Assembly (NCBI GenBank): GCA_010093515.1
Contig: MU001698.1
Coordinates: 248,001 to 312,000 of the forward strand
Direction of reading: 5' to 3'
DNA length: 64,000 bases
Origin: Lineolata rhizophorae
Lineage: Eukaryota > Ascomycota > Dothideomycetes > Lineolatales > Lineolataceae
Positions within the stretch are counted from its first letter, which is position 1. Every line of letters starts with the position of its first letter. The translations under genes and the position numbers were made by a program. This document shows, one piece after another, positions 22,574-33,133 of this stretch. Below the pieces are notes generated by a model. The model made no database searches. It was not told where the DNA came from and saw only the letters and a program-made list of their open reading frames with translations.

Positions 22574-25521
22574 TTCGTTGGGACTTGCAGTTGTGTGAAG
22601 GCAATGGGACGCCTAATTGTCCGAAGATACAGTGACTTCTTTGTTTGATAAGTCTGGCTAGGCTAGTAGGCAGGTGTGCATGCGAGATCTGATGCGAATG
22701 CAATCTATCTCGCAGTCCAGATACGAACGTGCGATCAGCTGGCTTATCCGCTCTCCGGCCTAAGTAGTCCCCGCAGACCCTTTATATGTGATTTTGGCGC
22801 TCCCGATTCCTCCTTTTGGTCTTCAGTATCGGGTCCTTTCCCATGCCGTCGGATTCGCTAATGAACCCGTTCTTAGACAAAGTCGGTGCCTAGTGTCCGC
22901 CGCCGTTCCGGTCGGACTTAGCCCAGCTATGTCCGAAAGGGACCCAAAAGCATTCTGCTGCCTAAAGCAAGAAGTTCAGGAAACCGGCAGATAAAATGAT
23001 CCGTATTGTCGGGGGCCGGTTAGACCGTTGCGCCGGCATAGTATGTATTGCCGGGCTGGTGCGAGCCGGTTGGTGGTAGAGTCGGCCATCGTGAGCGATC
23101 CTTCAGGATTCGGCGAAGCGGCCAAGTGCAGGGATGCACTCGGTTGCTTCCAGGTGCGTGATGTGTTAGTTTAGACTGTCATTAGAACTGAAGGTGGTCT
23201 AGCGTTGCATCCTCTCCTTGGGCGCCTAGGATGCCGCTGAATATCTAAATGGTAAATGCTGGTTTAGCGAAAATAGTAAGAGCGAGTTGTGAAGAGGTGG
23301 AGCACGATGTGCACGACGATTTCAGATGATTTCCAAACGATCTTTGAAGTGATACATTGCCTAAAGCATTTAATGAGAACAAGTTGAAATCCTACGCAAC
23401 GACTAGGATGTGGTGGGACTATTTTTGGATACTATAGTGCACTCATTGAGTCGTTCAGTTTATCTTCGACCCGAAGGAGTCACTACCTTCTCTTTGGAGA
23501 GTGCTATGCGCAAGGCCCGCCGCATTGTGAGACGCTTAGGCACTCAATCCCGTTCAGTGGATCAAAGAAAAGTTGGTCCAGCGTACTGACTTGATCTTGT
23601 ATTTGAAGTTCGAGGCCTATTCATGCTTATGGCGAGATATTCCAAGTATGCTAGATTTAGTTCTATAAAGGCATTCAAAAATACTTGCAAAGCGGCCGGG
23701 CTCGATCTAATTATGACGGCCAAAATAAACATATCGGTAGGATTCATTAAACTGTAAGATTAGTGTACCTACCTAAAACCTAAAAATTTCTTTGAAATAT
23801 GAAATATGATAGGCTCATTCCATTGAGCAGTTCTTGAGGGAAATGAGTATCGCTAGGAACCTTTTGCTACGTTATCTGATCAAGAGCGCTACCAACCTTA
23901 GCAACAAAGGTGAATTTTGCGGCTGCAATAGGAGAAACTATGATTTCCATGTGTCGACAGCTGTGACGGTGTTGTTTTAAGCTTTAAGGCACTGACGTGA
24001 CGTTACTCATTCGCTACTCTTCACTCGCTTTGTACTCATAATAATAAGACTGTGCAGGGCCTGGAGGTAGAGCTGCTTCATTGGTGATCGCTAGTCCTCG
24101 TTAATGTCAATATGGCAATAAACAAAACGAAAGCCCAAATGGCAAGCCATCGGTTAGACGCCAGACCTACAAGTCAGGTCCAAGCGAATGTAGGCCAGAT
24201 CAGTCAATCCTATCTTAAAGGGCGCCCCGCCGTTCCAAGGACTACCCATGTCGTGAGCCCTCCATTGCAACACTTGAACGGCAACTCAACGTGCCTCACA
24301 GCCTCTTGCAGTGCGCCAAAATATCTCGCTTGCAGCTGAGACATTGAAAGCTTCTGGCCATAGATTGTGGGTCTGGACTTAAAATACCGCATCTGAGATC
24401 TTCCGTTGAGAAAGGCCCTGGACCCCGTTTTAGGTACGCCTAGCATTTTCAGGCCCCTATAATCACAGCCTTGATTATAGCATTCACCTCCGGTTCCAGT
24501 TCACAGAATTTCAGGCAAGAACTCGCCTAGTGGTCGAAGATATCTGAAATTTATTTGCCATCCGTCATACAAGGAGTAGAAAAAGATCGGAAAGAACAAC
24601 GGTGGGCTGGCCGGAGGATACCATGCGTTCCTTGATGCTAGTGACTAGTAATATGTGAGCGGAATACCTTTGGCGTCGGCTTTTGGGAACAAAATCCGTT
24701 AAGATATTTAGCGGAAAGTTCGGCTCACCAGCTCCATCTATCGTGAGCTGCTATAATGAGAGAGGCATTCTATGCATACAAAGCTGTTGAGGTAATGCAT
24801 GTAACGTTTGCAACTAGGTACAAGTTGGCGACAGACACAGGGAGAAGCTAAAACACTAAAGTTTAGCCTTGGCCTAAGAGAGGGAATAAGTGTTCAAAGC
24901 AATCGTATAGCAGGTGAAAGACCACATACGGAGAGCATTACAGTCGGATCTTCGTGATGCTTGTGACAATGGGAACAGGCACTGTTCATTACTAAGTGCG
25001 CCGGGAAGGACTCCAGGTCTATGCCAGCCTAACGCCACTGACAAATATACTTGCACTTAAAAAGTTTCTAGTGTCGTCGAAGTAGATTGTTATATGCACA
25101 CCGCAGGCCGCATGTCGGGCAGTTGACACGACCATCGCGAGGTTTGCCATTATCCACTGGACTTGTAGCTCGGTACAACCAGGACGTTTAGAGCGGTAAA
25201 ATCAGAGGGCTTATAGGTGGAGAGAACGTGAGACTCACTCTATAATTCTTCAACAATCTATGTGACAGATAGGATCTGAATGTATGCGGCGGATGCCGTT
25301 AACACCTAGGATGAATGCCGATTTTGCGTCGTCTTCTCGCAGGAGGGTCGATATTGGAAGAGTGAAAATGATTAATTCGTTGAACAGAGACGGGATCTAA
25401 ACAAAGCAGTCGTGGCCAACGCTCCCGTCCGCGGAACGTAAAGTGCTTTTGAATCCAATACTCTGTGACGGACTTCGCAGGCACCTTCTAGACTTCCAAG
25501 GTCTCCGCTCCTGCCGCGTCA
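22574..25521. other. Long AT-richer gene-free region
   Basis: About 2.9 kb without a convincing gene on either strand. Base composition is visibly more AT-rich than the flanking GC-rich genes. Only short frames under 80 residues exist and none shows a domain. I see no terminal repeats that would mark a transposon, though a decayed element or lost gene is possible. Confidence 0.5.
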
Positions 25522-26987
25522 TCAATTCCTCGGGAGACGCCTTCCAAGATCAACACTCAAAACCTGCTTCAACATATTGCTCGCTCCTTCCGTATTCTTA
25601 TTCAACGATTCATCAATAGCTCCAAAGTGAGGTATAACTGCCGTTTTTACAACTTCTTCCCACAGCCCACCGACCAATCCTTTTAGTTCATCACCCGTCT
25701 GTCGAAAATCTGGAAAAGAGTTAACTTCCAACAGCCACGCATTTCCTGTCGCATCGACCAGGAAATCTACACCAAACAATTCGAATGCGTTGGGCAAAAC
25801 CTGAAAATGGACTGCCTGACCACGCGCCGCAGCTTCAAACAACTCGCTGACAGTCACGCATATCTGCTCGAAGACAGAGTCTTTCCATGACTTGCTGGCT
25901 TGAAGGTCGTGCCCTTTCTGCTCAATTGCTTGTCGCTGCTCCTTGAGAGATGATGGCGCTAGGCGAACCTTGTCGGGCAAGTCCCAGAAGAGTCTTACGC
26001 TCCCCTCCCTCTCCATATTCCCATCAGCTGTCTGCAAGCAGGTGTTTGTCAAGTGCGCCTTCAAACCTTCTGTTTCCCAAAGTGGCTTGGAGTAAGTGTC
26101 GGCCGCGAACAACGCGAGCATCGGCTGATAGACCCAAACGGTGAGAGCGCCCGCGGCAAGTACGTATGCGCGGATGTGGAACTTACGGCCTGCGGATGGA
26201 TCAGGCTCGTCGATAAGGAGCGGAGGATGGATGTACGGCTGCGCGACGAAATGGCGGAGCTGCGACGTCATGGTGCCTCCGCCGTAGCCTTCCTCATCGT
26301 CTTCAGACTCGCCGCCGCTTTCGTTCCCCGCTTCCATCTCCTCAAAGATTTCTTGCAATTCTTGCTCCGTGCTGAATAGCCTGATGCCCTGACCTCTGTC
26401 TACAGTGACCGTAAGCTTCTCATAGATGTAAGGCTTCAAGGAATTGTCGCACTGTCTTCATGATTTCAAAATCACGTACCGCTCATCCCTGGCTTCAAAA
26501 TCCACCACTCAAGCTCCTCCTGCAGCCCCTCCCCAATCCTCCGCTCGTTTCTGGTAAATGCCTCCCTCATGTCCCACGACTCGGCGGCATCCAGAGCTTC
26601 ATCCAGGAATTCGGCGTAGTCCACTTCAAACTCGACGCTTTCGACGACATGCTTCTTGAGCGCACTCTCCGGGCCGCGCTTGGACACCCATGCCCGCGCC
26701 GTATGCGCAAGATAGTGTTTGCGGATCAGTGCCTTGCGAATTATGTATGAGTTGATGAGTGTTTGCGAGGGATGTGCGAGGGCATCATCAAACGAAAGCC
26801 GCTCATAAGGGAGAATTTCGAGAAGCGGGAGAGGTTTGGAGGATGACCCATTATTGCAATCTAGTAACTGATATGACCATGGCGGTAACTGGGAGGAGAG
26901 TGCGGAAAGAATGAGAGGTTGGACATAAGGATCCTCGTATTCTACATGAACATAGAGAAGAGGGGATGACGATGTAGACTGAGACAT
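25522..26987 (-). CDS. Tubulin-tyrosine ligase (TTL) domain protein, Pby1-like
   Basis: Two exons (26987-26480, 26399-25522) encode 461 residues. The 80-nt intron (GTACGT donor, CTGTAG acceptor) joins ILKPGMS to DRGQGIRLFS, giving the ATP-grasp lysine motif of the family. Other TTL features are FVAQPYIHPPLLID, KFHIRAYVLA, HLTNTCLQ and the metal-binding LLEVNSFPDF. In yeast the comparable protein Pby1 is a P-body-associated TTL-domain protein; tubulin ligation has not to my knowledge been shown for fungal members. An acidic loop (residues about 190-212, Glu/Asp/Gly/Ser) interrupts the domain. No extra N-terminal SurE-like domain is present, unlike yeast Pby1. Confidence 0.85.
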
Positions 26988-28217
26988 ATTTGGTCGCTAC
27001 AGCTGGCGGTAGTCACACGCGTGGATAAAAACCAATGTTTGCTAGGTGCAAGAAGGTCTGAGCCTAGTATAAGCCTAGGATAAACCTTAGCTCAACGAAA
27101 CGCCGCGCTCTACTCGGCAACAGGTCTAAGGTTGCAATATCCTGCGAAGGCCGGTACTGAGAAATGGATGGCAGTGGGTGGCAGGGCGGTGGAAATATCC
27201 GCAAGGTGGAGATGTCTAACGTTGAGAAGGTTGCGCGATAGGGAGCAACGGACTGTGGTTTATCTCCGGCGAAATTTGTCTGCCGTTGCACTAGCTTGAT
27301 TTGGTAACCATATAAGAATCGAAGCACAATTGCTAATTGGTTAGAGCTTGTATTTCCAAAAGTGTCATGAAAAGCTGCTTGCCTAGAAAAATTGTATAAA
27401 GGTGGCATCGAATTAAACATCAATCTTACCTAAAAGTTTAGTATGACCATTTTAGTTGTCGCATTTTGGGACGTCAGTGATTTACTCGTGTCTCAACCGC
27501 ACAAGTTTGAAGAAGCGACGGGATCCGATCCATGCCTTGTACTATATTGTTAACACTTCAACTAAAAAAACTTGAAGAGACTTCAAGAAAATTCATCATT
27601 TGAGATGACGCCTTATTTGAAGTTTCCAAGTGAGAGTTGTGGACCCGCTTGTTCCACGCATCCTTTGAATCAATGTTTGCAGTGATCCGCATACTCCTTT
27701 AGACGACGATAATGTTCTGAAGCCGGCGGTATTTGTCTGATTGAATACGACACAAGCAAAGCTTGACGACTTAGTGGCGATATATAAGTCGTCAAATTGT
27801 TGTTAGCAATCATGGTATGTCTGCATTCAACTCAGCCTTCTACACCATTTCCACAAAGTGGGAAAAATGGCTATGAAAGGAATCGCCTTGGCAAATCCTC
27901 CCTGATGCTAACCGTCGGGCATTCTAAACCGTTTCCCTATGCCACACTGCAGGGGTCTGATTCTTTGCCGTGCCTGATTGGTTAGAGGCTCCAACGAAGT
28001 GGCACAGCAAAGCCTTCAATCTCCAAAGACGGGCTTCATTCGGAACCACTTCAAACAGTTTGAAGGGGCTGAAATCCTGCTGTAGCGAGTCACGGAAGGA
28101 GATGCTGTGCCACAACTCAAGTCGTCCGAACCACGCCCGCGATCTCAAGTACTTTCGTCGGTTGCACTTTGTTCAACACTCTCCTGCCATAGGGGCTTGT
28201 TGATCGCTACGGTCACT
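26988..28217. other. Intergenic with an imperfect hairpin
   Basis: AT-richer DNA between the divergent TTL-domain and surface-protein genes. The notable structure is the inverted repeat at 27999-28113. No gene is credible here. Confidence 0.5.
27999..28113. repeat. 115-base imperfect inverted repeat (hairpin)
   Basis: The outer arms GTGGCACAGCA (27999-28009) and TGCTGTGCCAC (28103-28113) are perfect 11-base complements. The centre CTTCAAACAGTTTGAAG (28049-28065) is a perfect 8-base palindrome around one base. Both pairs share one centre near 28056-28057, with partial matching between, so the whole element can fold back. It ends 104 bases before the start of the surface-protein gene. A decayed foldback element or a transcript hairpin are both possible. 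Confidence 0.65.
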
Positions 28218-29403
28218 ATGGTTGGCTTTCTGCACTTACTAACTAGTGCTATATTGTTTCTCACGTCCATAATTGTATATAGTGCATGCCAAGCGACGGC
28301 CCTCGAAGTCACACCTGGCTCACGGTGCGGTCCTCTTTGCGTCACCAACGGAAATGACGACCCAGAGGCGTCGAAAACTTTTCGACAAGATATTGTCTGC
28401 GAGGATCAGGAATACTTGGGATCCAATTCGACCTCAGCAGGCCGGACATTTGCGTCATGCGTCGGATGTGAGCAGTCAAGCTCAGATATCGGTGATTTCA
28501 GAGCAGAAAGCGACGTCTACTGGTTTCTATGTATGTAACGCCTTTTGTTAGCTGTATGCCGGAAGTGAATCACGCTAACCGACTATTGCGGTCTCACAGT
28601 CAACCTGAAATTCGTGATTGCAAGATGCATCTTCAATTATCAGAACAATCCGGAGCCCAACTCAGGAAACACTGCGTGCGGTAGAACGTGCCAACCAATC
28701 GGGCCTGCCATTGTCTACCGACTTCTCGAAACAAATAGAACGCTCCAATACGCGTATTGCATGGACGGCTTCCTCGATAACTATGCGCAATGCGCGGACT
28801 GTCTGGATAGCACCGGCCAGACACAGATCATGGCGAATTGTGAGTGACCACAGGTCATCTTTCATGCTAGCCAGACCAAGGGAACTGACTTCTCCGCCTG
28901 CTAAAGTCGTTCGGGCCCTGAACGACGGTTGCGAGCAGAAACCGGACATTGGCGAAGCCCTGACAATCTCAACAGACGTGTTTTCGACATCTGATTTACC
29001 AACTCTCGCACTAACTCTCGCACCAACTCTCGCAACAACTCTCGCACCAACATCGGCGTCACCACTGTCCTCCTTTTCAGCAACGACAGTAGTAGTGACA
29101 GCAATTCCTTTAGAGCCTGGTTCTTCCTCGTTGTCAGCTGGAGGGAAGGCAGGCGTGGGAATCGGCGTCGTGTGCGGTGTTTCGGTCATGGCAGGGATTG
29201 GATATCTGGTGTGGAGGAAGAGATTTCGGTCACGAGAGGGCGATGGAAATGGGAATAGCTCTGAGACTAAGCCAGTTGCTGATGCAGCCAATGAATTACC
29301 CGTCCGGGAGCAAGTTGTCGAGCTGGGGGACGGCAACCAGAACCCGGCGGTAAGTGATGGGAGTTCTGAGCCGCGGCCAGATCTGGGGAGGGAGCCGGCA
29401 TGA
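28218..29403 (+). CDS. Secreted/membrane-anchored Cys-rich surface protein, unknown function
   Basis: Three exons (28218-28530, 28600-28839, 28907-29403) encode 349 residues. An N-terminal hydrophobic segment (HLLTSAILFLTSIIVYSACQ) is a signal peptide. The extracellular part has many Cys (CGPLC, CEDQ, CVGCEQSS, CGRTCQ, CMDGF, CADCLD) in a disulfide-type pattern, followed by a Thr/Pro/Leu stretch with LALTLAPTLATTLAPT repeats that is probably O-glycosylated. One transmembrane helix (about GVGIGVVCGVSVMAGIGYLVW) is followed by basic RKRFRSR and a 65-residue hydrophilic tail. This architecture recurs in filamentous-fungal single-pass surface proteins without known role. Both introns have consensus borders and removing them keeps frame. 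Confidence 0.75.
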
Positions 29404-31036
29404 CTGTGAGCTATAACAGATTTGAGGAATAACTCCGTTAGCTAGCCCAGTTGTAGTCAATTGGGGGGAAAATGGACGATACAAGGATGCAATTCCAGGT
29501 AGGGCTTGGAGTGAATCATAGCTCATTGCCGCTCAATTTGCTTAATTACAACAATTCATGCTGCCAGCCCACTCCATCACGTGGATTCAATCGGGCGATC
29601 GCTAAAACTCAAGCCTGCATCACGCCAAAGTCAGCGGTGTTGACAACAACCAAGTCAGCGTCACATCAAAGTTAGTGAGGGTGATACTGTTGGGTTCACC
29701 TAAGTAACCAAATTTCGGTGACCCACCGCTCCCTAGCGTGATGGGCCCGTGCATCCCTCTTTCTCGCTTGCAAAAGGTATATAAACCCCCCCAAGTCCGC
29801 CCAAACCTTCTCTTCTTCTTTTCTTCTTCATACTTACCTTGTTGGGGTCACCGCGATCAAGAAGGCGGTCGACCTACTGGGCTACCCTGCATTGCACAGC
29901 GCGGGGGTGGCCTGGTATGAGTTGGTTTCGGCTAACTCTCCGGCGTAATTTTTGATGTCCAAAATCTGCTGTGCAGTCGTCTTTTCATCACTTGTCCTGC
30001 CTTGTGCAGGTCCTTGAGGAAGGGACTTCCGTGATAATGATGTGTAGAGTACGTTGGGGCAGAGCCTATGGATGGTAGTTTATCGGGTTCCGGTAGTTAA
30101 AAGTCCAACCAATCTACAAGATGTCCCTGCCCTTTGTGCAAAGTGGTTGAGCGTTGAGCCCGTTTGGCGTATTAAGGAAGGGTGTGTAGGTGTGCAACGA
30201 CTAATGGACTACCCGACACCGGCATCATTGGATGGGCCATCCAACACAGTACGCGCCATTCCTTTTGAACCTGATCGGGGCCCTCGATGCGTTTTCTTCA
30301 TCTCTTTATTCACGGTTATAAGGAAGCCTTTCGAGATCTCGCCAGGAGGAGGCCACCTTCATTTGCCACACATTCTATCAAGTTGTCTGAGCTATTGCAC
30401 ATCCATACACTATAGGTGCACTCATATTGTCCATGTAGCTTTCACAAGTCGCCTTTCGAGTACTCAGCTGTCAAAGGTGGCAAGAGCAGCAAATTTTGCG
30501 TTGTTCTCCTTCGGAGGAAACAGACCATGTCCCTTCATGGGAGAAAGCCGCTGTAACAAGTCTCCATCTGCTATAATGAAACCGTGAAGTGGGCAATCCG
30601 TGGTTATGTACCGCATCTTATATAGTAGCTCTAATATAGAGCTCCAGGCATTCAAGAGCTTACGAGGTGCTTACCACCAAGCGCCATGCCATCGCACCCG
30701 TCGATGTGCCCTGCTTTCTCCTCTCAGTTGCCCTATCTCAAACTGAAAATTCCAGTCGGAAGTTCTTGCCTTGTATCCCACAGGTAGCCAATACTTTCCT
30801 ACAGGACGAAGGCGCCAAGAGTATATAGCCTGATGCCCAAGATCAAGAAAATTTTGCTCGGCCTATTATTTCTCATGATAGCATCTAGACTAGTACAGAG
30901 CGATTCCAGGCTTCAAACAACCCTTCAAAGTTGACTCCGAGTGACGCAGCCCATCGCTCAAGCAAATGTGAGCCTACCCCAATCCGCCGAATACGAAACG
31001 CCATTCCATCTTACAAGCAAACCTCTGCCACCAATC
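29404..31036. other. Intergenic, AT-richer
   Basis: No gene is supported between the surface-protein gene (+) and the RNase H2B gene (-). An LTR-like patch lies near 29688-29900. Confidence 0.45.
29688..29900. mobile_element. Possible solo-LTR-like remnant
   Basis: The stretch begins TGTTGGGTTCACC, has a TATATAAA box at 29778-29785, a C run and a pyrimidine-rich (CTT) tract, which together resemble an LTR promoter region. No second copy, no coding part and no matching target duplication was found in the window, and the right end is undefined. If real it is an old fossil fragment. Confidence 0.22.
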
Positions 31037-32578
31037 TCACTTCTTCGCCGTCGCCTTCCCAAAAAAACTACTCAATTTTTTCATCCCACTCGTATCCGCC
31101 TTCTTCAACTGCTTGACCGCTCTACTCTCCGCTTTCTTCCTCTGTTCCTCCTCCTCCTTCTTCCTCTTCCTCTCCTCCCTCTCCGCTGCCGCCTCTTCAT
31201 CCTCGCCCGTCCCGGCCGCCCGCTTCCGCGCAATGTTGTCCGATAGCGAGCGTAGCGCGGCGGCTTCAGCGCGCAGCGAGTCAAGGCGCGCGAGATGTGC
31301 CGTGAGGGGCCGGAAATCTGCGGCTGGCGGGGGTGTGGTAGTGAGGTAGGCGGTTACGGCGTCGCGGAGGTGAGCGGGAAGGTAGGATGTGGTGAGGAAG
31401 GATAGCGCGGTGCGGAGACGGAGGAGGTGGGTTATTTGGTCAGAGGGAGTTAGGGGCGAGTCGGAGGAGGGCCAATCATTGGTCGAGGTTGAGGCGGGTG
31501 TGGTTACTGTCGTGGATGCGTTAATGGTTGCACTTGCAGTGGTTGAAGCTTCATTTGTAGACGTTTGCGAGTCCTCTGTCGGCGTTGCGGTAGAACTCTC
31601 CTCCCCATCTTCCTTAGCTTCCCCTTTCTCCTCCTCGTGGCCCTCGTCCTTCTTCCCCGCCCCTACAAAGCTCACCCCGCTCCCTTCCCTCTTCACAGCC
31701 ATTACCGGCACCTCCAATGTCTTATTCACGAACCGCTCTTCCATCGATTTCGGCAGCCCCTTCTCCACCATCCTCGTTGCTTTAGCTAGTAATTCCGCCA
31801 CTACCTTCTCTACTGATAGCCGGTACATCTTCTCGTCGCCCGCGTCGACCGTATCGCACGCGGCGGAAATGCGGCGTTCTAACGCGGCACGGTGTCCCGG
31901 GTGTGAAGCCAGGAGGTCCTTGAGGTGATTGTTGGAAGCATTGGCATCGAGGAGGGCATCGATATAATCGTCAACGGACAGGAACATTTGCTTATCGGGC
32001 GCCTTCTTCCCGCCATTGCTTGTGGTTGTGGGCTTGGGAGCGAGCGCGGGGAGGACGAGGAAGAGCGGATCAAGCGGCGTCGCGATGAAGAGGCCAGGAT
32101 CGCTCAAGACGTAGCCTTCAGACCCGGCCCACTTGCAGCCGGTCTCCTCATTTTCGCTGGCAGGCTGCTCGCTCTGCCCTTTTGCATCTACGTCATCGCT
32201 CCCTCCGGTGTTCCCTTCTTTCGAATCATCATCAGCCCGCCCCTCACTGTTCTCGTCTCTCCTGACTGCCGCTTCTTGATGTTCTGGGGTAAGAAGCATG
32301 CCCCGCCAGGCGTTCTTTGGCGGCGCGATGCGAGTGAACTCGAAAAAGCGACCCGTTGTTGGACAGACGTAATATCTGTTGGGTCTACCGGTAGCTGGAT
32401 TCCTCAGGGTGACTATGCGCGCTTCGGATGAAGCATCGTTTGGGAGTATAAAGAGCTTCGGGGGATTCTGATCTGGCGGCGGGAGCGCATTGGACTTGGG
32501 TTGTTCGTTGGTAGAGTCGGAGGATTTGGGCTTAGGAGTGGATTTGGTGAAGTGCCTAGAGCGGGTTTTGGGAGGCAT
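31037..32578 (-). CDS. RNH202: Ribonuclease H2 subunit B (Rnh202-like)
   Basis: A single exon encodes 513 residues. The N-terminal part (about 35-100) has the triple-barrel-like segment KLFILPNDASSEARIVTLRN, PNRYYVCPTTGRFFEF. The central Ydr279p-type winged-helix region follows, with GYVLSDPGLFIATPLDPLFL, MFLSVDDYIDALLDAN and YRLSVEKVVAELLAKATRMV. The Lys-rich C-terminus ends GKATAKK and includes a possible PCNA-interaction-like KKLSSFFGKA. RNase H2 removes ribonucleotides and RNA primers from DNA; subunit B is a scaffold. The start at 32578 gives the expected short basic N-terminus, and codons upstream are in the divergent promoter. It is head to head with the Mcm10 gene. Confidence 0.88.
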   Translation of the reverse strand: MPPKTRSRHFTKSTPKPKSSDSTNEQPKSNALPPPDQNPPKLFILPNDASSEARIVTLRNPATGRPNRYYVCPTTGRFFEFTRIAPPKNAWRGMLLTPEHQEAAVRRDENSEGRADDDSKEGNTGGSDDVDAKGQSEQPASENEETGCKWAGSEGYVLSDPGLFIATPLDPLFLVLPALAPKPTTTSNGGKKAPDKQMFLSVDDYIDALLDANASNNHLKDLLASHPGHRAALERRISAACDTVDAGDEKMYRLSVEKVVAELLAKATRMVEKGLPKSMEERFVNKTLEVPVMAVKREGSGVSFVGAGKKDEGHEEEKGEAKEDGEESSTATPTEDSQTSTNEASTTASATINASTTVTTPASTSTNDWPSSDSPLTPSDQITHLLRLRTALSFLTTSYLPAHLRDAVTAYLTTTPPPAADFRPLTAHLARLDSLRAEAAALRSLSDNIARKRAAGTGEDEEAAAEREERKRKKEEEEQRKKAESRAVKQLKKADTSGMKKLSSFFGKATAKK

Positions 32579-33133
32579 AGCTGCGCTTGAGAGAAAGTTA
32601 GGAAGCACGAAACAGCATCGGTTGAATTGACTTGAAGATTGTAACGCACACGGTCGAGACGCAGAGTGTGGTGCGAACTCCCCCAACGATCGCCCTCCCG
32701 GCCACCCCTGCAACCCCGAGACGCGTCTTCGGACAGGGAAGTCGCGTCCTGCTCGCGCCAAGCGTCTCAGCTCTCGCCCGCTCCTTCACCACCAACCAAA
32801 TGTCCCGGGCCATTTTCCTCCCGCGCCGCCATTCCCGAAATTTCAAGACGTCTCATTTTACCCCCTTTTGGAAACCTTTTCTTCGCGGCTCGGTTCCTAC
32901 CAATAGGCGCTACTGCGCGACCTTCGAGCTGTGTGCTGTCCGCCACCGGCGTGCGATGCGCGGGGCCATCTCCGCGCTGCTGTTGCCGTGCGTGCCGCTG
33001 GAACGTGGATTTTAGGACCTGCTGCTTACGTCGCCGGCGCGGTGCTGAAGAACCGTTAGGTGTGGAGAGAAGTAGCTGGTACCTGTACCTGTCCTTGTAG
33101 CTTCAAAAGCCACCTGGCTTTCACATATCCGCC
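32579..33133. promoter_or_regulatory. Divergent promoter of two DNA replication genes
   Basis: 555 bases separate the start codons of the RNase H2B gene (-) and the Mcm10 gene (+). A perfect ACGCGT lies at 32721-32726, close to the RNase H2B side. Confidence 0.6.
32721..32726. promoter_or_regulatory. MCB-type ACGCGT site
   Basis: A perfect palindromic ACGCGT lies 143 bases upstream of the RNase H2B start and in the common promoter with Mcm10. In yeasts this is the MluI cell-cycle box bound by MBF at G1/S. Occupancy is inferred only from the motif and from gene function. Confidence 0.45.

Noticed and set aside
29688-29900. Full LTR retroelement
   Set aside because: Only an LTR-like patch is visible; no second repeat, coding region or target duplication was found, so it is listed only as a weak possible remnant.
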